From Brevibacterium iodinum ATCC 49514 (lineage in GTDB: Bacteria; Actinomycetota; Actinomycetes; Actinomycetales; Brevibacteriaceae), in the NCBI RefSeq assembly GCF_900169265.1, contig NZ_FXYX01000001.1:186001-250000 (forward strand): DNA of 64,000 nucleotides, in the 5' to 3' direction. Under the pieces are notes generated by a model. That model saw only the letters and a program-made list of their open reading frames with translations, searched no databases and was not told the origin of the DNA. Below are positions 8,500 to 16,245 of this stretch, one piece after another; the stretch's first letter is position 1, and every line of letters begins with the position of its first letter. Made by a program: the position numbers and the translations under genes.

Positions 8500-9541
8500 C
8501 TGACTCTGCACAGATATTCTCGCCCAAAGCAGCTTCGTCCCGAGGCCCGTGATGCTGACTGAGGTAGACGGTGAGATCAGCGTCAGCTTTGGCAAATGCC
8601 GCATCACTCGTCAGAACCGCGGGACCGGCCAGCTCCCGGCTCAGAAGCTGGATCCGTTGGGCACTGCGGTATATGTTGTTGCGAACTCTCAGAGCCAGTC
8701 TCCACGCGTGTTCTCGCGAGAACTTCTCATCCCCATCCGCTGCAGCAGCAGTTTGCGCCAACATGGTGCGGACCGCGAAGATCTCAGCATCAAGCTGCCC
8801 GAGCTGCATCTCTCCCATCGGCGAGCGCCCAGCCCTGTTCAGGTGGGTTTGGGCTGCACGCCGGGCCAGTCCCAATGCTCCACCGAACCAGCAGGCTGCC
8901 ACGCGAATCCCGCCCCAAGCGAAAGAGGGGCGGTCAAGGTACCAATTCGGGGGGCCGACACTCGTCGCGGGTGCTCGGTCGAAGACGACTGAGCCGCTCG
9001 GGATTTCTCTGAGACCCAGACTCGGCCAAGCACCTGTCTGCGGTCGTACACGAGGGTGCCGAAGATTCACCGCGTAGGCTCGGTTCCCGTCGCTGCCGCT
9101 GGCGATGACGATCGCGTCGGTGAGTTCCGCGGCCAAAGAGCACCACGCTTTCGTGCCGGTGAGGAGGTTCTCCGCACCGGCATCGACCACGTTCACGCGA
9201 TGTGTGGGCAGGTCAGCCGCGTATACGCCCCAGGCCGAATCGGGGTCAGGTGTTTCGTGTCCGGCCTCGGCAAGGATGCCCAGAGCGTCGACGTGGGGTT
9301 CGAGCATACGAGCGACGCCGATGTCGATCGCAGCCAGTTGAAGCAGCCTTTCCCATTGATCGATCTGAGGTGAGCACCCTGTGAGCTGCAGAAGACGGGC
9401 AAGGGCGGTGATCTTGTCGACAGCAGACGCACTGCTCGTGACGACCTCGGTGAGATCATCCCTGAAGTCTGGAGTTTCCCACCACGGTTCGAACGGTGTG
9501 GCGATGATCCCAGACGAGGTTGAGTCGAACAGGGTTTCCAT
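8483..9541 (-). CDS. Acyl-CoA dehydrogenase-like flavoprotein
   Basis: The protein (352 residues) has the helical-barrel-helical layout of acyl-CoA dehydrogenases, with LTGTKAWCSLAAELTDA in the middle domain and a C-terminal helical domain ending in YLSQHHGPRDEAALGE. The ATG at 9541 follows GAAGGA at a good distance; longer in-frame starts lack a site and have atypical composition. It overlaps the start of the deacetylase-methyltransferase gene by about 16 bases and heads the operon. Its sequence looks divergent from beta-oxidation enzymes, so it may oxidise a special acyl or amine substrate. That role is inferred only from the neighbours. Confidence 0.82.
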   Translation of the reverse strand: METLFDSTSSGIIATPFEPWWETPDFRDDLTEVVTSSASAVDKITALARLLQLTGCSPQIDQWERLLQLAAIDIGVARMLEPHVDALGILAEAGHETPDPDSAWGVYAADLPTHRVNVVDAGAENLLTGTKAWCSLAAELTDAIVIASGSDGNRAYAVNLRHPRVRPQTGAWPSLGLREIPSGSVVFDRAPATSVGPPNWYLDRPSFAWGGIRVAACWFGGALGLARRAAQTHLNRAGRSPMGEMQLGQLDAEIFAVRTMLAQTAAAADGDEKFSREHAWRLALRVRNNIYRSAQRIQLLSRELAGPAVLTSDAAFAKADADLTVYLSQHHGPRDEAALGENICAESDVDEV

Positions 9542-9721
9542 TTCACGTCCTTCGGGCAGAACATTTCGTCGGAACTCGGTGTGTAGTGAACACGCAGGAG
9601 ACAGTCGGAGGTGATGGCTCTGAACACGCTTATATCTCAAGTGGGTGCAGATACCCAATTCCAGCCGGCTCTTCCACATCACCCCAATGTGCAGACTAGC
9701 GGCATGCTTGGCAGATCTCAG

Positions 9722-10810
9722 TCAACTGCTCTCCACCGTGTCGTCGGCATCTGTGCTGTTGTCTGTATAGACTCGTTGCCGCATCCGCTGGCCATGAGTC
9801 AGCTTCTGCACGTCGGCATCAGTGTCGAAGCTGGCACCGAGGCCGCCGGCGACCACACCCATAGCTGCGCTGAGCCATGCGATATCGAGGTAGTTGGTGA
9901 ACGACGCGTCTTGTTGAATCTGTTGGGTCATAAATGCCGGATCGATAACGACGAGGCCGCCCAGGAGAATGAGGACGACCAGTGTCGCGTAGAGAGCGAT
10001 CACAGTGATCAGCAGTGTGAGGACGGTGGAGAGGTTGTAGTACATGACCACCGTGGCCAGACTTTCGTTGACCGGTCGATCCCAGAGTCTGTGACTGACG
10101 ATCAACCAGGCGACCATCATTAGGATGGCGAGCGCGCCGATTGAGAGCAGCCGGAGGGTGGACAGGTAGGTCGACATCTGCCAGATCGAACTGTAGAAGA
10201 TGCCGAAAGCTCCGGTTGCCGAGGCTGCCGCGAGGGCTCCTGAGAGCTTCGGAGCCGTGCGCCAGGGTTCGTTGGCAATCGTCATCCCCATAATCAGCCG
10301 TGGGCCTCCGGTGATGGTGTGGGCATGCAGGGACTGATGGCTGGAGTCTTCATTGTTCGACCAGTTCGACCATCCGAGCAGAAATTTGCGCGCCGTGGCT
10401 TCGGGGTCCCACGGAACCAACTTGTTCACCGAGCTCATCATGACTTTGATGATGCGGCGCTTGGTGGCCAACGCGCCGAGTGTGGGGCATGAGATGACCG
10501 CAAGGTTGCGGTCAGAGTAGACTTCGGCGATCAGAGGGTCGCCCTGGGTGTGCCGGGGGATCTCTGTGAGGATGAGGATGATGTTGACGTCGGGGTAATC
10601 AGCGCGGAGATCTTCGACTGCGTCTAGAGCCAGCTCGCGCTCGGGTGTCAGATAGACCGTGTCGGTGCGAGTGTGCAGCGTCGTTGTGACCCCATACGCC
10701 TCACGCAGATAGCGCTCTAACGAGGAGTGGATGGAAGCCGCTCGCCTGCTGGGCAGACCTGGATCGGCCACGACCAGCACTTGAAGAGCCTGGGATGAGG
10801 TGGTGGGCAT
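9722..10810 (-). CDS. Membrane protein of unknown function with N-terminal soluble domain
   Basis: The protein has 362 residues. Residues 1-165 look like a soluble alpha/beta domain (LQVLVVADPGLPSRRA at the start, NIILILTEIPRHTQGD near 75). The remainder contains about four hydrophobic segments near residues 195-215, 220-240, 255-290 and 312-330. The C-terminal tail is hydrophilic and acidic. The ATG at 10810 lies downstream of a GGAGGA-like stretch. I do not recognise a functional family with certainty. It stands alone between the glycosyltransferase operon and the heat-shock region. Confidence 0.75.
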   Translation of the reverse strand: MPTTSSQALQVLVVADPGLPSRRAASIHSSLERYLREAYGVTTTLHTRTDTVYLTPERELALDAVEDLRADYPDVNIILILTEIPRHTQGDPLIAEVYSDRNLAVISCPTLGALATKRRIIKVMMSSVNKLVPWDPEATARKFLLGWSNWSNNEDSSHQSLHAHTITGGPRLIMGMTIANEPWRTAPKLSGALAAASATGAFGIFYSSIWQMSTYLSTLRLLSIGALAILMMVAWLIVSHRLWDRPVNESLATVVMYYNLSTVLTLLITVIALYATLVVLILLGGLVVIDPAFMTQQIQQDASFTNYLDIAWLSAAMGVVAGGLGASFDTDADVQKLTHGQRMRQRVYTDNSTDADDTVESS

Positions 10811-11045
10811 AAAGTCCTCCGCTACTCGACCAGCGAGTTGTGTAGAAGATTGTTCTGATTCCGAAGTCTAGTGAGCGTAATCACTATGGGGTAGTCCTAC
10901 ACGTCGGCTTCGCTGTCTGAAGCTTTATCGCCTGCGCAGCCGCGGACAACTGCTTCGGACTGGACGGCGAGCGGTCCCCCTGAATCGAGGTGATCAAGAC
11001 AGAGTGAGCAGCGACATACGCGGTGTCGAATTCCGCTGTGTCACA

Positions 11046-11333
11046 ATGGTCTCCATGGTCCCCGGCACTGTGCACGAACTGTCCGAGCATGATCGGTTGA
11101 TCCTCGACTTCGAGAAGACTGCGTCTACTGCGGCGGGGCGACACGAGTTGTGCCAGCGAATCGAACTTCCAGCAGAGAGGTACGCCATCGTGCTCGAGGG
11201 GATCGTGGATACGGATGCCGCATACGGTTACGCCCCGGACGTTGTGGAGCGGGTGAGGCGGTTGCGCGCGGAACGGTTCGCATTCGAACGCCGGCAAGGC
11301 CGATGGAAGAAGCACAGCAACTTCCCCCTATAG
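11046..11333 (+). CDS. DUF3263-like small protein
   Basis: This protein of about 95 residues has LSEHDRLILDFEKTA near the start, a middle part reading CQRIELPAERYAIVL and a C-terminal VVERVRRLRAERF. The layout matches the actinobacterial DUF3263 family, in which a helix-turn-helix-like region follows a conserved LSxRDxAILDFE motif. Those proteins are thought to be small DNA-binding or sigma-factor-like proteins; no function is established that I can name. I prefer the ATG at 11046 over an upstream GTG at 11004 because the family motif starts soon after it. The C-terminal tail is basic (RRQGRWKKH). Confidence 0.6.
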   Translation: MVSMVPGTVHELSEHDRLILDFEKTASTAAGRHELCQRIELPAERYAIVLEGIVDTDAAYGYAPDVVERVRRLRAERFAFERRQGRWKKHSNFPL

Positions 11334-11366
11334 CCCGATATGCCGCCATCAGATCAGCGCGGCCTC

Positions 11367-11561
11367 TCACCTGTCTTCATCATCAACCTCTACAACGATG
11401 GATTGATCGGCAACATCGCCCACATCCGCTTCGCGGATTGCTCCCCAGTGAGGCTCAGCCTCGTCGTAACCGTCGTCGATATGCGTTGCGGCGTCGACGA
11501 GCTGTTCGTTCCAATCCGGCCCGGGCACTTCGACGCCGGGGCGGACACTGTCTGCCATCAT
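11367..11561 (-). CDS. Small acidic hypothetical protein downstream of MerR regulator
   Basis: The protein has 64 residues, is strongly acidic (many Asp/Glu, ending VVEVDDEDR) and has no predicted membrane segment. Its ATG overlaps the stop of the MerR gene and a GAGGAGG site lies just upstream, so translation is coupled to the regulator. I do not recognise a family. The conserved-looking operon position and ribosome site argue it is real. Confidence 0.6.
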   Translation of the reverse strand: MMADSVRPGVEVPGPDWNEQLVDAATHIDDGYDEAEPHWGAIREADVGDVADQSIVVEVDDEDR

Positions 11562-11854
11562 TGCATCCTCCTCAATTCGTACCGAAGCGAGGTGTTCTCA
11601 TCCTGGAGATCGAGAATGATTCCGATGCTAGCAAGATTCGCGCCCACGTCAACCAGCTCCCGCACACGCCGCAGACGAGCAATATCCTCGCGGCTGAACC
11701 GCCGCGTCCCGCCTTCACTTCGCATAGGCGTCACGAGGCCGCGAGCCTCGTACTGCCGCAATGACTGCACCCCGACACCGGTCAACTCCGCAACACGCGA
11801 AATCGAGAACAAGCGCCCACCAGACTCTGAAGTCGCCGTCTCCCCATGTCCCAA
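11558..11854 (-). CDS. MerR-family regulator (HspR-like) divergent from Hsp20
   Basis: This is a 98-residue helix-turn-helix regulator. FSISRVAELTGVGVQSLRQYE and GTRRFSREDIARLRRVREL form the winged HTH of the MerR family, followed by a short dimerisation helix ending LRYELRRMQ. No metal-binding cysteines are present, which fits an HspR-like heat-shock repressor rather than a metal sensor. The start is TTG at 11854, supported by AGGAGG a few bases upstream. It is divergent from the small heat-shock gene and probably controls both directions through the palindrome between them. Confidence 0.85.
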   Translation of the reverse strand: MGHGETATSESGGRLFSISRVAELTGVGVQSLRQYEARGLVTPMRSEGGTRRFSREDIARLRRVRELVDVGANLASIGIILDLQDENTSLRYELRRMQ

Positions 11855-11873
11855 AATTCCTCCTGAAACAGTG

Positions 11874-11937
11874 TTGACATTCGCATTCTGATCGACTAAA
11901 TCATATGTCTATCAGATGATATAGATCATATCATCTG
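11874..11937 (+). promoter_or_regulatory. Hsp20 promoter region with perfect 10-bp inverted repeat
   Basis: TTGACA at 11874-11879 with TAAATC 17 bases on is a plausible promoter reading towards the heat-shock gene. Just downstream, CAGATGATAT (11913-11922) and ATATCATCTG (11928-11937) form a perfect 10-bp inverted repeat with a 5-bp centre. It is AT-rich against a GC-rich background. This is the most likely operator of the divergent MerR-family regulator; it does not match the CTTGAGT-type HAIR consensus known for HspR. Confidence 0.6.
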
Positions 11938-11972
11938 CACGAATCCGCCATCCAGCAAAGGAGGTTTCACCA

Positions 11973-12407
11973 ATGATCATGATGCGCACTGACCCATTCC
12001 GCGAAGTCGAACGCCTGAGCAGAGAAATCTTCGGAGCCACCGGCACAACGGCTCGCCCCGTGATGATGCCGATGGACGCCTGGCGCGACGGCGATACTTT
12101 CCGCGTCGAACTCGACCTGCCAGGAATTGATCCTGACAACATCGACCTCGACGTCGAGAACAACGTCGTCACCGTCAAAGCTGAACGGCCCGGCCCCGAC
12201 CACGGGGAGTCTTCGGTCGCGGCAGAGCGGCCCCGCGGGACCTTCAGCCGACAACTCGTCCTCGGCGACAACCTCGACACCAGCAACATCACGGCGAACT
12301 ACGACGCCGGTGTGCTCACACTCAGCATCCCGGTCGCGGAATCAGCGAAACCCCGCAAGATCGCTATCAACTCAGGCTCTGCTGAACCGGCAGCCATCAG
12401 CGCCTGA
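11973..12407 (+). CDS. Hsp20/alpha-crystallin small heat-shock protein
   Basis: This is a 144-residue ATP-independent holdase chaperone. The alpha-crystallin domain spans about residues 30-135: [20 protein letters not shown] opens it, NVVTVKAER is a central strand, and [16 protein letters not shown] is the conserved closing A-x-x-x-GVL motif. The ATG at 11973 follows a strong AAAGGAGG. It is expressed divergently from a MerR-family regulator, so heat or envelope stress induction is likely. Confidence 0.93.
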   Translation: MIMMRTDPFREVERLSREIFGATGTTARPVMMPMDAWRDGDTFRVELDLPGIDPDNIDLDVENNVVTVKAERPGPDHGESSVAAERPRGTFSRQLVLGDNLDTSNITANYDAGVLTLSIPVAESAKPRKIAINSGSAEPAAISA

Positions 12408-12429
12408 CCACAACTGGTGGGGTGTTCCC

Positions 12430-12693
12430 ATGCAGACGTGTGCACCAGACGTCCAGCTGGGTATCGATGCTGCGTTCTGGGCGATCATCCTCAGCGACCG
12501 CGAACTGCGCGACCTCGTCACGAGTCACCACGCAGATGATGAACCGCGGGTTATGAGCCACTGCGAGTGCCGGACCTTCAGGCACTCCTCACCGTGGCTG
12601 CTGTTCCGGTCTCCCGGTCTCTCAGCAGCCCAGGTTATCGCCCACCGAATCCTCGCTTGTCAGCGCTCTCCTCCCCGGTTCAAACGGCGCTGA
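12430..12693 (+). CDS. Possible small protein downstream of Hsp20
   Basis: An open frame of 87 codons begins at ATG 12430, 23 bases after the heat-shock gene, with GGTGGGGTG as a weak ribosome site. The first half (GIDAAFWAIILSDRELRDLV) looks like a structured helical peptide; the second half is Arg/Ser-rich with two close Cys residues and could be frameshifted or non-coding. No family is recognised. It may be a degraded gene remnant. Confidence 0.35.
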   Translation: MQTCAPDVQLGIDAAFWAIILSDRELRDLVTSHHADDEPRVMSHCECRTFRHSSPWLLFRSPGLSAAQVIAHRILACQRSPPRFKRR

Positions 12694-12856
12694 CATCTTC
12701 GATGAAAGGAGGTGAGACGTTTCCGCACCCAGGATGAGCTGCACAGCCGTGTGGTCGCGTCCGCAATTCTTTCTACCAGTGTGCTCGACGCAAGATGCGC
12801 GGCAGTGACGTCACAATGACGACGAAGTGATGCGGGCCCGTCCACGGCTTCCCCTT

Positions 12857-12884
12857 CTGGCCCCGGGCTATCCCCCGGGGCCAG
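12857..12884. terminator. Perfect 11-bp GC-rich hairpin without T tract
   Basis: CTGGCCCCGGG at 12857-12867 pairs perfectly with CCCGGGGCCAG at 12874-12884 across a six-base loop. No run of T follows on either strand, so it is either an actinobacterial-type terminator or another structured element. Confidence 0.45.
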
Positions 12885-12900
12885 ACCATGTTCGGTTGAG

Positions 12901-13026
12901 ATGAAAAACGAGGAGAACATGTTCGTCAGCTTCTTGGAGAAACTGCTGATTGTCTGGCCCTGGCACGCTCGAGCACTCACTCGCGCACTTATCGGCAAGA
13001 CTGCCACAGTCCGCCATCGCCCATGA
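12901..13026 (+). CDS. Very short possible ORF
   Basis: A frame of 41 codons from ATG 12901, or 35 from ATG 12919, encodes a short hydrophobic stretch FVSFLEKLLIVWPW then a basic tail. AACGAGGAGAAC precedes the second ATG as a ribosome site. There is no homology that I recognise, and it may be chance. Confidence 0.2.
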   Translation: MKNEENMFVSFLEKLLIVWPWHARALTRALIGKTATVRHRP

Positions 13027-13198
13027 CTGAGCGATCATCGCATATGAATGCTTCCCACGCTCGTCATGAGTTGTAGTCCTGAAGGTGAGGTCGTATCGCA
13101 CGCCAGGGGCAGGTACTACGAGGAACAACAGAATGCTATGACTGACATATCGAAGTCGAATGCGAAGATGCAGCCAGCGACTGGCGACTCGTTTCGCC

Positions 13199-14338
13199 TC
13201 AGTGAAGAGACGAATCTTCCCGTTCGTCGCTGAGGGGAACGACCTGCCGGTGGCCACCGCGTACAGCGAGGATCTCTGCGAGGATCGACACAGCCACCTC
13301 GGCGGGGGTGAACGTCTCCAAATGGAGACCGATCGGCGAATGCAACCGTGCCAGTGCTGGGCTAGCCACTCCCGCTTCGCGCAGCGCGGCGCGGCGGTCG
13401 CGGTCGCTGCGCCGCGAGCCCATCGCCCCGACGTAGGCCACGTCGAGGTCGAGTGCGACGGCCAGGGTGGGGATGTCGACCTTCGGGTCGTGGCTGAGGA
13501 CGCAGATCATGCTCCGGGTGTCGAACTCACCGGTGGCGGCCGCTTCGGTGAGGAATCGGTGCGGCCAGGCCCGAACCACCTCGGCGCCGGGAAACGATGT
13601 CTGGTCGGCGAAGGACGGACGGGGGTCGCACACTGTGATGCGCAGTCCCAAGGGTCTAGCCGCTTCGACGAGGGCGAGACTGAAGGCGTTGGCCCCGACG
13701 ACCAGCAGATGGGCCGGCTCGATGCGGGTCTCGACGAAGAGCTCGATCGGCTCGCTCCCGCCTTCCGGGGGCGCAAGGCGGATGCTGCCGGTGCGGCCGC
13801 CGCGGATAAAGGCCCCGACGCGCTGTGCGGCGGTCTCGACCACAGCTTCGGGCACCAGAGGATCGAGGCTGACAGCCAGAGCGTCGGTGCTCGGTCCGGA
13901 GACGTCGCCCACAGCGGCTGCGCAGACGGCTGCCGCTGGGGCATGGGCGCGGTCGTCGGACGGCAGCCGCAGCACCACGGCGACCGGCTCGCTCTCCGCT
14001 CGCAGTCCGGAGCAGCCAGCGCGGAACGGCTGGATGAGCACGTCGATGCGACCACCGCACATGAGCCCGACGGCAAAGGCATCCTCGTCGCTGTAGCCGA
14101 AGCCCTGCACCGAGGCGTCGCCGGTGGCGAGGGCGTCCTGACACGCCTCGAGCACGGCTCCTTCGACGCATCCGCCGGTGAGGGAGCCGACGATTCCGCC
14201 GACGGTATCCACGAGCATCGAGGTGCCTGCCGGGCGCGGCACTGAGCCTTCGGTTTCGATGATCGTCGCAACGGCGACGTCCTGCGGCTCCTCCGAGTCG
14301 AAGAGCCGTGACACGGCGATGGGAAGGATATCGAGCAT
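13199..14338 (-). CDS. XdhC/CoxI-family molybdenum cofactor insertion protein
   Basis: This 379-residue chaperone family protein binds the molybdenum cofactor and helps sulfurate and insert it into xanthine dehydrogenase-type enzymes. The N-terminal XdhC domain has ATIIETEGSVPRPAGTSML and the conserved GGCVEGAV. MCGGRIDVLIQPF follows near residue 95. The C-terminal Rossmann-like domain has HLLVVGANAFSLALVEAA near 215 and CVLSHDPKVD near 285. Length and layout match the long form. It lies 7 kb from the PaoABC-like operon, its likely client, on the opposite strand. Confidence 0.9.
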   Translation of the reverse strand: MLDILPIAVSRLFDSEEPQDVAVATIIETEGSVPRPAGTSMLVDTVGGIVGSLTGGCVEGAVLEACQDALATGDASVQGFGYSDEDAFAVGLMCGGRIDVLIQPFRAGCSGLRAESEPVAVVLRLPSDDRAHAPAAAVCAAAVGDVSGPSTDALAVSLDPLVPEAVVETAAQRVGAFIRGGRTGSIRLAPPEGGSEPIELFVETRIEPAHLLVVGANAFSLALVEAARPLGLRITVCDPRPSFADQTSFPGAEVVRAWPHRFLTEAAATGEFDTRSMICVLSHDPKVDIPTLAVALDLDVAYVGAMGSRRSDRDRRAALREAGVASPALARLHSPIGLHLETFTPAEVAVSILAEILAVRGGHRQVVPLSDEREDSSLH

Positions 14339-14544
14339 GAGCCGAGACTATACCGTCAGGAACGTCACCGACAGAGCCTTGACGCAAACGGATTCTTCGG
14401 GCAGTTCGTAGGTCAGACAGCCACGATGGGTGCCATCGGCTTCGAGCCCTCTCTGCGGGCAGGCCATCTCTTCCAGGCTGCCCTGACAGTGATCGCGATG
14501 GGAACGCCCATGAGATCAGCTGCGAAGAGTGAGGTAGGCCCGAT

Positions 14545-15801
14545 TCACAGCCAGGGGCGCATCGGCACGAGAGCGCGTTCGGCGAGTTTGGTCAGCCGGT
14601 GGCGGTTGAGCCACTCCGAACCGAGTTCGACACAGTGCATGGAGTCACTGTCGAAAACCTTCTCCATCTCGGCGGCGAATGCACGGTCGATGACTTCGAC
14701 ATTCGTCTCGTAGTTGAAGGTCAACGACAGCCGATCGATGTTCGCCGTGCCCACCGTCGACCATTCGCCGTCGACCGTCGCGACCTTCGAATGGATCATG
14801 CTCGCGGTGTAAAGCAGAACCGTGACCTTCGAATTGATCATCTGCTCGAAGAATCCTCGGGAGAGCCAATCGCCGAGGATGTGGTTCGACTCCTGCGGGA
14901 CCATAACGCGTACATCCACGCCGCGCTCGGCCGCCTCGATAAGAGAGCGCAGCAGCTGTTGATCGGGGATGAAATAGGGAGTGGTCAGCCAGATCCGCTT
15001 CCGCGCACGGGCGAAGGCGTTAAGATACATGCTGCGAATGGGATAGACGAGGTGGATCGGAAGATTCGCCGAGACCCGCAGCTTCGACTCCCAGGCCGCG
15101 GGCGGCACCCATGCGATCTGTTCGCCGGAGTCGTGGAACTCGTTCCACACTTCCGCGATGGTCTGCCGCAGCGCCCACGCTCCGGGCCCGATCGAGCGCA
15201 GATGGGTGTCGCGCCAATGGCGGGCGTAGAGAGAGCCGATGTTGAACCCGCCGACGAAGGCTACATCGTCGTCGATGACGAGGATCTTCGAATGGTTGAA
15301 ACCCGAATGCCGCATCGGCCCCCGCCAAAACCTCCGCGCCACCGTCGGCAGACGCAGCACACGGACCTGCTCGGAGAGCTGATGGTAGAACGAGCTGGGC
15401 ACCGACAGGTTGGCGAAGCCGTCGTAGATCAGGTGGATCTCTACGCCGCGGGCGGACGCTGCATTGAAAGCGTCGATGAATCTCTGCCCCACCTCGTCGT
15501 TCTTCCAGATGAACGTCTCCATGAGGATCGACTCACGTGCGGTGTCGATCGCATCGATCATAGCGTCGTAGAGGGTGGCGCCGTCGGTGTAGATGTCGAG
15601 CTCTGACTGCTCGACCGTCGAGCTGAACGTGCCCGGCCGCGGCGCAGGGCGCGACTTCCGTCCTCGCTGTTGGATGAGGTCGATGGCCATCGAGGCAGCG
15701 ACGGTCGTCGGCACTGCAGCGGCCAGGCCGGCGACCGTCCAGGGCACGGTTCGCCGCAAGCGGCTCAGGGGCCGGAGGGATGGATTTCTCAGCGCAGACA
15801 T
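14545..15801 (-). CDS. Phospholipase D-type cardiolipin synthase-like protein
   Basis: The protein (418 residues) has one N-terminal hydrophobic segment (near residues 18-40) and two HKD phosphatidyltransferase motifs. These are HSGFNHSKILVIDDDVAFVG near residue 165 and MIHSKVATVDGEWSTVGTAN near 340. It would condense phospholipid head groups at the membrane, as cardiolipin synthases do; other PLD-like activities are possible. Cls-type proteins often carry two N-terminal helices, so the single one here is slightly short. The start at 15801 is the only in-frame one that includes the helix. Confidence 0.85.
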   Translation of the reverse strand: MSALRNPSLRPLSRLRRTVPWTVAGLAAAVPTTVAASMAIDLIQQRGRKSRPAPRPGTFSSTVEQSELDIYTDGATLYDAMIDAIDTARESILMETFIWKNDEVGQRFIDAFNAASARGVEIHLIYDGFANLSVPSSFYHQLSEQVRVLRLPTVARRFWRGPMRHSGFNHSKILVIDDDVAFVGGFNIGSLYARHWRDTHLRSIGPGAWALRQTIAEVWNEFHDSGEQIAWVPPAAWESKLRVSANLPIHLVYPIRSMYLNAFARARKRIWLTTPYFIPDQQLLRSLIEAAERGVDVRVMVPQESNHILGDWLSRGFFEQMINSKVTVLLYTASMIHSKVATVDGEWSTVGTANIDRLSLTFNYETNVEVIDRAFAAEMEKVFDSDSMHCVELGSEWLNRHRLTKLAERALVPMRPWL

Positions 15802-15838
15802 CCGCTCACTCTACCCCTCCCGGGCCCGTCCGCCTGTC

Positions 15839-15982
15839 TCAGGTGAAGATGCTCACTCCCCCGGGCCCGACGAGGCAGCCGACCACGATGAGTACAACAC
15901 CCCAGAGAATCTGCTTCCTGAAGATGGCGAAGATTCCTGAGATGACGAGGATCGCTGCGAGGATCCAGAGAATGACTGCCAT
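15839..15982 (-). CDS. GPGG-motif small membrane protein
   Basis: The protein has 47 residues: two hydrophobic segments (AVILWILAAILVISGIFAIF and WGVVLIVVGCLV) and a GPGGVSIF C-terminus that defines a small actinobacterial membrane-protein family. The ATG at 15982 is preceded by AAAGGAG. Function is unknown in the family. A longer in-frame extension upstream to 16204 has no support. Confidence 0.8.
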   Translation of the reverse strand: MAVILWILAAILVISGIFAIFRKQILWGVVLIVVGCLVGPGGVSIFT

Positions 15983-16245
15983 GGGTGCTCCTTTACTCGA
16001 TGATTGCGAAGGTCGCTTTCCGGCAACCAGTTCGCGTTCGAACCGCCAATCTAACACCCCTGCGCTGCACGGACGGAATCGGCAGCCGGACGGTGGTGCC
16101 TCACCAGCAGGTCCGGAGGTGGTCACTATGGGTGAAGTCCAACGCGAAGCAACTGAGTGCCTCCGGCGGCCGAAAGTCGCCCCCGACCCGCTGCAGATCG
16201 CCAAGGGGTCTAGCCAGTGTTCGAAACCTGCGTTTCAATGGGGTC

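Larger units (their letters stand above)
12694..13198. other. 505-bp stretch without a clear gene
   Basis: No convincing coding frame fills this stretch. It contains a strong AAAGGAGGTGAG at about 12705-12717 with no sizeable frame after it. It also holds a perfect GC-rich hairpin (12857-12884) and a short frame from ATG 12901 or 12919 to TGA 13026 with GAGGAG before the second ATG. That frame would encode about 35-41 residues. The stretch could be the remains of genes lost downstream of the heat-shock operon. Confidence 0.5.

Noticed and set aside
9490-9515. GGTTCGA-containing hairpin resembling a tRNA T-loop
   Set aside because: It lies inside the acyl-CoA dehydrogenase-like gene and no acceptor, D or anticodon arms can be drawn around it.
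13048-13233. 61-codon plus-strand frame overlapping the end of xdhC
   Set aside because: No ribosome site or recognisable fold, and it overlaps the XdhC gene on the other strand.
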